From the NCBI RefSeq assembly GCF_000203815.1, contig NW_004457723.1, positions 868,001-932,000 on the forward strand: 64,000 nucleotides of DNA. Direction: 5' to 3'. The notes beneath the pieces were generated by a model. The model was not told where the DNA came from and searched no databases. It worked only from the letters and a program-made list of their open reading frames with translations. The DNA is from Cavenderia fasciculata. Lineage: Eukaryota; Evosea; Eumycetozoa; Acytosteliales; Cavenderiaceae. Positions 45,614-56,780 of the stretch are shown here, piece by piece; within the stretch, counting starts at the first letter, position 1; every line of letters starts with the position of its first letter. Position numbers and translations under genes: made by a program.

Positions 45614-48600
45614 ATGATTTCATCTCAAGACCCACCAACAACAACGACTACTTCAACAACTACCTCAACTGAAAAGTCAACAGAGTCTGATCAAGACGAT
45701 ATCATTGAAAACTCGCAGGCTGATTATAATACTACCTCGAAAAAGATTGATGATACTAGTAGTAGTAGTAGTGGAGATGATGACAATGACAACGATGACA
45801 ATGGAAAAGAAGAGCAAGAAGAAGAAGAAGTTGACATATTCACAGATTATGCAAACAAAACAGAGATACCTGATTTCTTTGCGCCTGGCTTTGCCAACCA
45901 ACCACTCAGCTTTTTAAACGCTGCCTCTCAGACTGTTGATGATTTATCGGGAACTGGCGTCGGCACACAACAACAACACCAAATATCACAAGTGTTTCTC
46001 TTTGACCAAGACGAAGAACAAGAGATGGACATTAACGTCTTTAAAAGTCGTCTCTCAAAAGAACAAAAAGAGAAACAACGAAGTTCTTCTACACAATCGA
46101 ATCAATCAACTACCATACCACCAGCAACTCAAGACAATCAAGATGATGAGGATGAAGAAGAAGATGAAGATGAAGATGATGAAGAGGAAGAAGAAGATGA
46201 TGAAGAAGATGAAGATAAAGATGTTGAAATGAAACCAACAACAACAACGACAACAAATTTTGGAATTAATAATAACAACAATAATAATAGCAAGAATAAT
46301 AATGGTCTTTCAACTCAAGAATTCATCTCTTCGAAATTGACAGAAATGCTATCACAGAAATCACCTGCATCTGGCAGTACTATTGAATCGTCACAAGAGA
46401 GTACTGTTAAAAGATTCACTGTTTTGGCATCACAGTCACCAAATTCATCGCCATTCAAACCAAAGGTTGTTGCTTCTAGGTTGGCTCGTGTCCCACCACC
46501 TCCAGCTGACATGGATAGTCAAGATGAGGCGGAGCAAGAAGAGAATGAAAAGGAGAAGGCATCTGGTATACTACCACCGACTCCCATTGACAATCTAAAG
46601 ATGCATACATCTATGCAACCTATGTTTGATCAACCTACCATTGAAGAAGACGAAGAAGAAGAGAAAATGGAACAAGTAGCCAACAACAAAAACAACAATA
46701 GTAAAGATGAAGATGAGGATGAAGATATGGATGATGACAATGGGGAAGAAGAAGAAGAAGAAGATGAAGAAGAGGATGATGATAGTGAAGAGGAAGAGGA
46801 AGAGGAAGATGAGGACGAATTATTTAATTCAAAGATTAACTATATATCTCAATCCAGACAAACTTCTGAACAACTTAAACAACAACAACAACAAAAGATA
46901 CAAGAACAATCAAAGAACAAACAAAAGGAACAACAACAACAACAACAACAACAAGATATACATGACCAATTATTAAATAGTGAAGAGGGAAGCAGTGATT
47001 TAGAAGGTAGATTAAAACTAATGTGCGAGGCTTGTGGAAAGAATCCGCCAGTATTTATTACAAAGGATAATATTCAAATGTGTGCAAGTTGTTCAAAAGG
47101 AAAGCAACTTGGTCATGGTGATAACAAATATAATAATATTAATAATAATAGAAAAAGTTCAGAGAGATTGGTGCGTAGTCAACCTCTACCACCACACCAA
47201 AAAGCATTTCAACCATCATCCATGACACCTGATGATACTGGAATGGATCCAATTGAACTTGAACCTTGGATTATTGATTCTATTTTAACTGAAAAACCAA
47301 TACCTAAACCAACTTTACAACTTATTGCTCTTGTATGTCAAATAATAATACAATATTTTTTAGCTATGATTTATTAACTCTTTATTTTCTTCTTTTTTTT
47401 TTCTTGTAGGTACCAGAACCACCAAAAGAATCAACATTGGCAAAGAAACAACAAGATATTAGTAATAGTAGAACAGTGGTTGTATCGGATGGAAAACATT
47501 TTGTTCATGCAATTCTTAAACTATACGATATGAGAAAACTAATGTTTGCAAAGAAATCATATATCTTTTCACATATCCTCGGATGTGTGTTTACATTGGA
47601 GAATTTCATCGTCTTTCCAAACGATACCTTTACCGACTTTATATTACATGTCGATGGTGTAAAGGTTAACCACTTTTTAAATCACGTCATCAATCGTGAC
47701 GAGATCAAGGAACCCAAAGAGAATGAGCAAATCACAAAGATTCTGACTCGTATCAACCCTCTCAACTTTTTCGCCTATAGCCATCCACCCGACTATGCAT
47801 CTGAATTTTTTGGTGCATCTAGAACCAATCCAAAGGAATATTCTGTCAACCCCGATGAATGTAAAATCTCTGATCAATGTAAAAATGATTTATTGGAAAT
47901 AGATGATCAAGGTATGTAAATGAATGAATGAATGAATGTTATCATCTACTAGTTATTAATTCAATTTATTTTATTAAAAAAAGTATGGAAAGCAGAGGAA
48001 GAAGATGCTTTTAAAATTAGAATTGGTTTCCAAGCAGATACAATTGACAAGGATAAGGATAAACAAAACAATGTTGATGATGACGAAAAGGTGATTGATA
48101 AAGAAGAAGAAGAAGAAGAGAAAGAGAAAGAGAAAGAGAAAGAGAAAGAGAAAGAGAAAGAGAAAGAAAAAGAAAAACAATTACAAGAGGAAAAAGAAAA
48201 ACAAGCACAAGAAGAAAAAGAAAAGGAAAAGGAAAAAGAAAAAGAAAAGGAAAAGGTTCAAGAAGAAACAGAAGATATTCAAAGTAGTGCAACAGCACAA
48301 CAAAGCCAAACATTCGAAATTGAGGAAGAAGAAGAAGATCAACATCAAAAGAGTTTTGTTGCCGATAAAGAATCAACTCAAGATTTTGGAAATAATGTGC
48401 AATCTAGCTTTGACTATCAAAATAATAATCCATCTCTATCATCGTTTGCCGATGAGATTCAGGACCAAGAGGATAGGGTAGACCAGGATATGAGAGATAA
48501 AGATGAAGCAATGGATAAAGATGATGATAACACTGCGAAAAAGGATGGCAAACAATCTAAATCAACAGATAGTGATATTGAAGTATCAGATGTTGAAGAT

Positions 48601-49302
48601 ATGGCCTCTTGGATACCAAAGAGAACTAAATCCTCTAGCATGTTTAATTCACCACCAGATCCTTTGGGTTCACCTGCCATTGTAAAGAAAAGTAACTATA
48701 GTTATAAACCTGCTACCCCAAAGGGTACTGCATCCAAAAAATCGGCTCAAAAACAACAACCATTCAAATCACCAGCAATCAACAAACTACAAGATGAAAA
48801 GAAAAAGGTGGTGACAACTCCATCATCAAAAAAGATAGATGATGAAAAGGAAAAGAAAATATTGGAAAAGAAAAAACAAGAAGAAGAAAGAGAAGAAAAA
48901 GAAAGACAAGAAAGAGAAGAAAGAGAAGAAAGAGAAGAGAGAGAAGAAAGAGAAAGACAAGAAAGAGAAGAAAGAGAAGAAAGAGACAGAGAAAGAGAAG
49001 AGAAGAGATTAGAAAGAGAAAAGAAAAAAGCAGCAACCAAGAAACAAGAATTAGAAAGAGAAAAGAAGAAATTGGAAGAAAAGAAGAGATTAGATAAGGA
49101 AAAAGGGAGACTGAAATCAAAACCAAAAATCACACCTAAAAAAGGACAAAAGAGAAAAACTGTTGATGATGATGATGACGATTATGGATCAATTACTCCT
49201 TCAAAGAAAAAACAAACAAAGAAAAAGACAAAGAAATCATCAGATGATGACGATGATGATTTTGATTTTGGAGGAGTGGACCTTGATGCATTCTATAATT
49301 AG
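45614..49302 (+). CDS. Large acidic nuclear-type protein with CxxC zinc ribbon and possible OB fold
   Basis: Exons 45614-47332, 47410-47911 and 47984-49302; 1179 residues. The first 460 residues are disordered with long Glu/Asp and Gln runs. A four-cysteine motif (CEACGKNPP ... CASC, about residues 471-490) looks like a small zinc ribbon. A globular block across exon 2 begins RTVVVSDGKHFVHAILKLYDM and continues LENFIVFPNDTF and FILHVDGVKVNHFL. The phrase VVSDGKHFVHAIL resembles the start of RPA-type OB folds. The C-terminal third is a Glu/Lys/Arg charged helix ending in a Lys/Asp tail and FDFGGVDLDAFYN. The protein may bind DNA in replication, repair or telomere upkeep, but that is inference. 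I do not recognise the family. Confidence 0.8.
48109..48260 (+). repeat. GAGAAA/GAAAAG hexamer repeat
   Basis: A purine-only tandem repeat encodes alternating Glu-Lys in the last exon of the acidic protein. It probably forms a stiff charged helix and is likely length-variable. Confidence 0.8.
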
Positions 49303-49330
49303 GAATGAAAAATAAATCAAAGGTTCCCAG

Positions 49331-50711
49331 CTATAGTTTACCAATTAATTTATTAACTAAATGATTGTAGGATTGGGATTCAATTTGTTTAGAGGATGAA
49401 TAATTGCTCTTTATAAATTTGGTTGCATTGTCAACCAATTGTTGTGAAAAGGAGGGTGAGGAGGATAACAGTTTGTCCAATTGTTCCATACATTGATCTG
49501 GTGTATCGAAAAGTAATCCTGTCTTGCCATCCTCCAAGATTGCACAATTGCCATCGTTGATTCTGCCAACACAAGGTACTCCAACATCCATTGCTTCGAG
49601 TAAACATGTACTTACACCTTCACTCTTTGAACAATTAAGTATACATTTTGCACTTTTAAATAGACTCATGAGTCTTGTATGTGATATTCCAGGGTGATAA
49701 AATATTACATTTTTGACGTTTCCATTATTATTATTAATATTATTGTTTCCTTGATTTTGTAATTGATTTAAAAGTGTATCAAATGATTCATCCAATTTTG
49801 GTCCAACAATCAATAATATGTTGTACTGTTGGTCAATTGGTTTAAGTTTAAGTTTATCATTACTCCATTTAATAAAAGAATCCAATAGATAGGTTGGATC
49901 TTTAACTGTTCTAATACCACTTGGTAATAGATATAAATTAATTTCATCCTTTTTATAAGAGTTGAATATTGGAAGATTATTTTCCAATGACAATGATGGA
50001 TGAGGATATAAATCATCTGATTGCAATATTGATTTTAAAACATCATCATCTGATGGTGATGATATGTCATGTGTTGTCTCGACAGATGGGAAAATAACAG
50101 CTGTTTTGGCTTTTAATGGCTCGTGTCCAACAAACCGATCAAATAGACGATAAGACTTATCCATCATCTCTTGCGTCAAACAAACTATTGCAGTTGCTCT
50201 TTCTACAACCCTTTCCATGACCGTCATCTTTTCTTCTTTCTTGTGCATTTCATTTAAATCAGTTCCACCATAAACCAATATATATGGAATCTTCAAAAAA
50301 AAAAAAAGAGTGTAAGGTTACAACGAGACTAGAACTAATCAAAGGTATATGGTATGATATATTACATACATCATTATAATCATTACCGCCACTACCATAT
50401 AATGTATCAAGTAATAATCCAGCTCTATAAGCATGTACAGCAATAATAACCAATGAACCAAGTTGTGTAGTACTATTACTATTTAACTGTAACTGTTGTT
50501 GATCGACAATTGATTTGAATTGATCATATCCTTGTTTGTTTACATCAAACATTGTAAAGCTGGTGGTAGTACTACTGGGCTGACCACCATTTACCTCATC
50601 ATTGTCGTCACCATCCAACAATCTTAATTTAATTCTTTCACAAAGTACTGTATTACCTGTATTCTCCTTTAATGATGATATAATCAATATGTTTCTTCTT
50701 CTTCTTTTCAT
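49331..50711 (-). CDS. GLT1D1-like glycosyltransferase (GT-B, group 1)
   Basis: Exons 50711-50370 and 50290-49331 join in phase 0; 433 residues. The N-terminal half begins RNILIISSLKENTGNTVLCERI and has LVIIAVHAYRAG and PYILVYGGTDLNE, close to the NTGN and FGGTDINE blocks of GLT1D1. The C-terminal half holds the donor-binding part: LLIVGPKLDES, VIFYHPGISHTRL, and CSKSEGVSTCLLEAMDVGVP with the conserved E-x7-E type glutamates, then ILEDGKTGLLF. The donor and acceptor sugars are unknown. There is no signal peptide, so it should be cytosolic. The gene ends tail to tail with the acidic protein, 28 bp apart. Confidence 0.85.
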
Positions 50712-50961
50712 TCTATCCTATCATTGTTGGATGAAGATATAAATATGTTGCATAGAATGATACTAAAAAAAATAAAAAAAAATAGAAAATCAGCAGAGAG
50801 ACGATTCGTCGTCTTTTTTGAATGATCACCAAATTACATTTATTGAAAAATAGTATTCAAGTATCAATCAATCAATCAATCAACTACTGCACTTGCACTC
50901 ATCAACATACTTCAAACAACCACATACATACAAATATATATATATATATATAGAAAGAAGA

Positions 50962-51324
50962 ATGCAAAGAAGTTTATTAGGATCAATGTTTATGGCAGCA
51001 GCCAAACCAAGATTTGCTACAGCTACTACAAGTTATTATTCACAATACATGAATGTTAGAAACGGATTTTTGTACAGACCAACCGAACAACAACAACAAC
51101 AACAACAACAAGTAGTCATCCCAGAACAAATCGAACAAGATGTCGAACAAGATTTAGAATTAATGGCAGTACCAAAGAAACGTGTCAGTTATACTAGAAA
51201 CAGAAAGAGAAACTCTGCTGCTGACAAGAAACACGAAAATATCCATCATCATACAGTTTGTCCAAAGTGTAACAGTTTAAAACTTAGACATCATCTATGT
51301 ATGAACTGTATCAGAAAGATTTAA
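50962..51324 (+). CDS. mrpl32: Mitochondrial ribosomal protein bL32m
   Basis: Intronless, 120 residues. The start at 50962 is the first ATG in frame; upstream codons are in an AT-repeat leader. The first 30 residues are basic and hydroxylated (MQRSLLGSMFMAAAKPRFATA), a good mitochondrial presequence. A Gln run follows. The conserved core starts at MAVPKKRVSYTRNRKRNSA, the ancestral bL32 N-terminus exposed after processing, and ends with the zinc ribbon CPKCNSLKLRHHLCMNC. Mature bL32 binds 23S-type rRNA in the large subunit. In other eukaryotes its maturation by m-AAA protease gates ribosome assembly; the internal MAVPKKR suggests the same here. Confidence 0.95.
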   Translation: MQRSLLGSMFMAAAKPRFATATTSYYSQYMNVRNGFLYRPTEQQQQQQQQVVIPEQIEQDVEQDLELMAVPKKRVSYTRNRKRNSAADKKHENIHHHTVCPKCNSLKLRHHLCMNCIRKI

Positions 51325-51912
51325 ACCCTTAATAATAATAATAAACACACAATCGACACTATAATATAATATATAATAATAATCAACAAACAATAATAAC
51401 AACAAACACAACACAATTATTGATGGCTTCTTTTTGGAATTGGTAATTGATCATATTGTAGCATATAGTGTAGCATCTAGCACAGATAAATAATAGTTAT
51501 GCAACCATTATCAGTTGTTTGGTTATCTACCACTGACATAGATGACACGAAACCATTTCTCTTTCTTTCTGGGTTCCAGGGGACATGGATGGATGTATGG
51601 GAGGTAGTGCAATAGTTTTAAATTAAAAACTAATCAGAAGGTTGAGGACTGATCGGTCGATTCAGTACTGAATATTTCTGTAATACGAAACAAAGGGGGA
51701 GGGGATTTGTCCTTGGAAATTCTCAGTGCTGAAGAAGGATCCTTGCTTGGAAGATATTTTATTTTATTGGGATTTTTGCGATGAGTAATCCTGTGATGAC
51801 GAAAGGGGTCTCTTTTTGAACCCTTTCACTGTTCATTTCATTATCATTCGTTTCATTTCATTTATTTCTCTTTATCCTTTTTTTATTTTATTTGTAATAG
51901 TTTTATTGTACA
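51325..51912 (+). promoter_or_regulatory. Intergenic region upstream of the 43-residue gene
   Basis: About 590 bp with more even base composition than most spacers here. A hairpin GAAAGGG/CCCTTTC lies at 51809-51835. No protein gene is seen; a small RNA gene is possible but no known class was recognised. Confidence 0.45.
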
Positions 51913-52129
51913 ATGTCTTTTAATAACTACCCAAGTATGTTACAGATACGATAGATAGATAGATAGATAGATAGTACTAGGCTAGCAACTAATCTCTCTT
52001 GATCATTTCTTTTAAAAAGATCCAAACGGCGGTGGTGCTCGTCAAGCTGTTAACCTTCTCAAGCCACCTACCACTAAACCACCACAAACTACCAAGCCTT
52101 CTAAACCAAGTTCTGGATTTACTCTATAA
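51913..52129 (+). CDS. 43-residue Pro/Thr/Lys-rich protein
   Basis: Two exons, 51913-51934 and 52020-52129, with a GTATGT donor and AAAAAG acceptor; the phases join to a 43-residue protein starting MSFNNYPNPNGGGARQAVNL and ending KPSSGFTL. Support comes from codon choice: the second exon uses GGC, CGT, AAC, CTC, AAG and ACC, the pattern of the highly expressed RNase T2 exon, in sharp contrast to its surroundings. The N-terminal GGGARQAVNLLKPP is compact, the rest a basic Pro/Thr tail without cysteines or membrane helix. I do not recognise the family. The intron holds a GATA tandem repeat. Confidence 0.7.
51951..51975 (+). repeat. GATA tetranucleotide repeat in intron
   Basis: About six GATA units lie in the only intron of the 43-residue gene. 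Confidence 0.8.
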
Positions 52130-52404
52130 AATATATTTATTTAAAAGAAGAACAATTTCCCCCTCCCTTATCTCAACAACCTTTAAACATCAATATCTAG
52201 GACCATAATATCAAATCAATCAATCTCTTTATAATCAATCATATCATATTTAATTAATTGGAAACAAACACACAAACATTAAACAATCAATGAATGAATG
52301 GATAGACAAGAAAGACACACTCCCTCTTATAATGGTTCATTATATTTTTGTTAAAGTGTTGGTCTGTCAGATCACTTTTTGTAAATCAAAAAACAAGACA
52401 ATAG

Positions 52405-52437
<33 letters not shown>

Positions 52438-52675
52438 TTGGATATAATTTATAATTTAATTTAATTTAATTAAAAGTAATAAGGTGTAGGAATTGAATCT
52501 CTTATGATTTTCCTAAATTATTTCTTTTGGTTGGTTTTTTTCTTTTTTTTTCCTTTTTGATGTTAGATGTTGGATGGATTGATTTTGGAAAGACCAAACA
52601 AAGTGATTTTACTCTTCTTCTTTTCTTTTCAATTTCAATTTCTATTTTTATCTATCTATCTATCCACCTAATATC
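52130..52675. other. Intergenic spacer between convergent genes
   Basis: About 545 bp. It contains an ATT repeat (about 52409-52437) and T-rich runs. No gene is visible. Confidence 0.55.
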
Positions 52676-53535
52676 CTATATGATATTATTGTTCTTATTT
52701 ATAATTGAATTTAAAATATTGATACTATTCTTGTATCTTGATTTTCTTCTTTTAAAATCATAATTAAAACTAAATAAATTTAAATAGTAAACTTTTTAGT
52801 CTTTATAATTCTATATATATATTTATATAAATATTTCTTACCTTTTTTTTACAGTATTAAAAAATGTTACATGTTGTTGAAGTAATGTATCGGGATTATT
52901 ACTACTATTAATTTCGGTATCACTGTTTTTCATCATCATTTCATCAAATTCTTGATGTGATAAAGTTTGGCGTTTAATAGGTACAAATGGTTCATTATCG
53001 ATTGGTAATGGTTCGGTTGGTGGTGGTAGATAAATTCCATTACCTCCTTGCATCTAATAATATGATAATAATAATAATAAATCAATAATTCAATGGGTTT
53101 AATTAATTAAATTTAACATACATTTAATAATAGTGATTCTGGAGAAGGTTTTGTTTCATTGACCCATAATCTAAGTAATGTATAGAGTGATGTTTGTTGT
53201 ACCTGTTGATTTGCCTTTTCATTGTATGCTGTTGGGTCAGATGCCATGGTAGATGCCATTCGAGGTGTCATTGGTCCTGATACTCCACCTCCTGCTACCG
53301 ATGATGATATATTAACAGACCTTCCTAAACTTTCCAAATTAATGGTTTGGTTTAGTACAGTCACAGTATTATATTGTTGTAAATGATTATGAATATTATT
53401 ATTATTCAAGTTATTAAAATTAAAATAATAATTGTTATTATTATTATTGGTTATTATTGCTGTAGTATTATTATTATTATTATTGTTGTTATTTAGTATA
53501 TTATTGGTTGCTGTTGTTGTTTTCATTAATATATT

Positions 53536-53568
<33 letters not shown>

Positions 53569-54355
53569 TTGATTAATAATATTATTAGTTTGACCATTAT
53601 CATCTCCATCATCATGATGATCTATTGAATTTTCAAATTGTGAATATAAATTATTACTTGTACCATTGTTGTTGTTGTGGTGATGGTGATGATGATGATG
53701 AATGATTGGTTTTGGATTGCTGTGAACAAGGAGGTTGGACGGCGAATTGAATAATCCAGTACTCGACAAATAGGGAGATCCCGAGAAATCAATGTCTCCC
53801 AATCCATGATTATGATGATGGTTTTGTTTGATAATCGATGGTGGAGGCGATGCAAATGACAATGGCATATCGAAAAAATGGTCATGACTCACTCCAATAT
53901 CGGGTGATTTTGAAATTGAATTTCTTTTTCTTCCACTATTTAAAAGTGATGGTGAATCTGGAAATGGGGCATTAAAACTTTCTGGAATTTTTTGGAAATT
54001 TTGAAAAAATGAATATTAATATTTCCAATCTTTTTGATCGTACTTTTGAATACTTACTTATTGCAGAGCCGGGTAATAATAGTTTAGCAGGACTGGCTTC
54101 AAGAAAATATGAATTGTCTGGAATGGGTGCAATCATCGTCGCCAATCCATTTATCTGGTTATTGAGACCGCTGTCGCCAATCATGAATCCTCCACCAACA
54201 CCATCCATCTCACTGCTTACATGATTAATATCAGTTTGATGATTCGTTCCATTTGTTATGGTTGCTGATGTAACCGCCGGCGGTGTCGTCGTCGTCGTCG
54301 CCAAAGTAGTTGTCGTCAACGATGTTGATGATGCAATCGGCGATGTTTCCATCAT
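52676..54355 (-). CDS. lin37: LIN37-like subunit of MuvB/DREAM
   Basis: Four exons: 54355-54058, 53981-53122, 53053-52842 and 52769-52676; 487 residues. The conserved part is split over the last three exons and separated by low complexity. TSLYTLLRLWVNE resembles human LIN37 TPLYPICRAWMRN; GIYLPPPTEPLP resembles VYKLPPPTPPGP; and the tail KRRKSRYKNSINILNSI resembles SHRNQLRYSESMKILREM. All three come in the same order. The rest is Asn/His/Ser-rich and much longer than in animals (246 residues). LIN37 is a MuvB core subunit needed for DREAM to repress cell-cycle genes in quiescence. The last small exon was found only because it restores the conserved C-terminus. Assignment is by eye. Confidence 0.72.
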
Positions 54356-55241
54356 TGATCAATCAATAAATATTTATTCAAATCTACTACTCTTTATAAA
54401 TAAAATAATTAGTCTTCTGTACAGATTAGATCTACGTATCTGATCAAAAATAGTGACATACCTTTTAAATGATGATGATATTTGTTTGCTCTCTTGATAT
54501 TAATTTTAACATTGATCTATGTGTCAATGTTTCTTTCGTCTTTTCTATTTATGTGTCTCTCTGTCTTTCTCTCTTATACCCTCTCCCTCTCTCTGTGTCT
54601 CTTCTCTCTTACACTCTATCTCTAATATCTTGTTAATGGTTGTATACAAGACAGGCCTGTTTGAATGGTAGAAGAAAAAGAAGAACAAGTAACTATTCCT
54701 TTTTAAATGAAGAACATCCAAAACAACAAATATTGGCGCCAACCAGCTTTTTTCGAAAATCATCGAGTTTGCGATCCTTGTGCATGTTCGACAAACAAAC
54801 ACCCATCCCATTCCTCTTTGTTCACATCGTTCTATCCATGTTCAAATCTACTTCATCATCATCAACAACATGCGTTTTAACACTACTACTAGTTGCCAAC
54901 TTACATCACACTGCAGTATCCATTTAAATTATATTATTATTACTCGAGCTATTTAATTCTCAGATGACAATAATATCTTTGAGATGTATTGTTTAAAGAC
55001 AGACAGAGACAGAGACAGAGACAGACAGAGACATACTAGAAACAAGAGATAATTAAAAATGATTTCATAATTAATTGGATATATTCGGTCGGTGCAATTT
55101 CTAAATTGTAGAATGTCTCGAGAGTTTCTCTTCATTTTTTCAAAGACAAACCGACAACGATTAAACAACAACAACAACAAACAGATAATTATAATTATTA
55201 TATATAACAATAATAACATTTATCTGTAGATTATTAGTATT
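54356..55241. promoter_or_regulatory. Divergent intergenic region between LIN37 and C2orf76 homologues
   Basis: About 885 bp. It contains CT-rich runs (54540-54620), an ACAGAG repeat (54998-55031) and the GGCGCC palindrome near 54735. Short frames in it lack coding character. Confidence 0.6.
54733..54742. promoter_or_regulatory. E2F/DP-like palindrome near LIN37
   Basis: TTGGCGCCAA is a perfect 10-bp palindrome with an E2F-type core on both strands. It lies about 380 bp upstream of LIN37 and about 500 bp upstream of the C2orf76-like gene. Confidence 0.45.
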
Positions 55242-55415
55242 ATGAGTAGTGAAGAACAACAACAACAACAAAGCAACAATGGATTGGTGACAGTCAGAGT
55301 CGTAAAGTCACTCGAATACAGAAATATCAAGAATCTAGTACTACGTGACATCGATTTGAATATGAAGGTTTCAGAGTTTAAAGAATACGTTAAAAATAGT
55401 TTGTTATCAACATCC

Positions 55416-55451
<36 letters not shown>

Positions 55452-55848
55452 CCTCCCCAAATGTTCTTTTATACTTACTTGTCTTGCTCCTCCTGCTCTG
55501 CTTAGAAATCCAAACAACAACGGGATATCTACCATTTAGAACTTGTAAATTAGATTCAATGAAAATATTCTTTATTCCACACAAGAACAAGGTAACTCAT
55601 AATAACATCAAATATATATAGGCAACATTAATGATGTATCAATGGTCATAGTTTACTTATTTATATAACAATCTATTTTTATCTATATTTAGCCAAACAA
55701 TTTAACGATCAATTTGGAGAATGACCATTATTTCTTAAAAGATGAAGATAGATTAACAGATTGTGGAGTGATCAATGAGACAGAGATATCATTCTTTAAT
55801 CTTGAAGATTACAATAATTTTAAAGCAAATCCAGTTGATAAATGGTGA
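55242..55848 (+). CDS. C2orf76/UPF0538-like protein
   Basis: Exons 55242-55398, 55506-55591 and 55693-55848; 132 residues, against 126 in human. After a short Gln run, VTVRVVKSLEYRNIKNLVLR matches human [37 protein letters not shown] matches KYDTLKIIHQAHKSK; INETEISFFNLEDYNNFKANP matches [20 protein letters not shown], ending in a Trp as in human. The fold is ubiquitin-like in appearance and the function is unknown. The first intron has a long AT dinucleotide repeat. A GTGAGAG right after the last Trp codon could act as a donor for an alternative, slightly longer C-terminus; the conserved end argues against that as the main form. Confidence 0.85.
55421..55448 (+). repeat. AT dinucleotide repeat in intron
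   Basis: About 14 TA units lie in the first intron of the C2orf76-like gene. Confidence 0.85.
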
Positions 55849-56780
55849 GAGAGAGGACAGGACTACCTTACATAATATATGAGACCAAACCAACATATCA
55901 TTCATATATACAACATCCAAACAAAAAAAAAAATATTTATATTTATATATATTATTTATTTATTTATTGCCAGTCATTCATTCATCCTTTCATTCATTCA
56001 ACCCCTATTGTACACAATGGAATCATAATAATAATAATAGTTATCATTTCAATTCATTGATTCAAGGATCACAACAACAACAACCGTTCATTTCAAAAAC
56101 ATATAATAATTTCTTAAATCTATATATATTTTTTCAAAAGAGACAATGATGATAATTATATCATAGCTTTTAAATTAAATCGAATAGAATTAATAAAACA
56201 AAAATAAATTACCCATTGGCCTTTTAAAAAGAAATACAATGACTTTGTAGAGAGTCAACAACGACCAAGTACATACTTTACTTTGCTTTATTGTTTTCTA
56301 CACTTTTTGGAACAGTCGACAAAAAATTCAGAAAAGTCCGTTTTAATCGCGTGATCCTTGATTTCTTGGATTGAATGGACCGTTGCCACAGTCAAAAAAA
56401 CATCAAAAATATACCTCACACTGGTTAGGTCGATTTTTGGGTGTGTAACATAGATTATTCTATTATTAACTTGTGAAAGTGAGAGAGAGAGAGATAGATA
56501 AGATAAATATTATAATTTACACACGCACGCATTCATCATTCATTCATCACTCTTATCTTAATCGTCATCACTTTTTTATTTATCTATCTATCGATTTTAA
56601 TGCTTAGTTAACATACAACAACAACAACAACAAAGTTAGCAACCATTAAAGATAGATAGGTAGATTATTATATTTATAAAGGTGATCACTATTATTATTA
56701 CTATTATTATTCAACAACAAGAGAAGAAGAGAAGAGAATAGTAGTACAAAGATAGATAGAAGAAAGGAGAAAAAGGAAAT
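55849..56780. other. Intergenic region upstream of the DENN gene
   Basis: About 930 bp. It includes an ATTC-type cluster (55976-56000), CACAC/GTGTG arms around 56417-56445 and GATA-type repeats nearer the DENN start. No convincing gene. Confidence 0.55.

Noticed and set aside
54640-54927. 95-codon plus-strand frame in the LIN37/C2orf76 spacer
   Set aside because: No conserved pattern, no upstream coding exon, and it spans the E2F-like site and CT-rich promoter DNA.
55967-56149. Open frame after the C2orf76-like gene as an extra exon
   Set aside because: The conserved protein family ends at the Trp before 55848, and the extra frame is Asn/Gln/Phe-rich with no family match.
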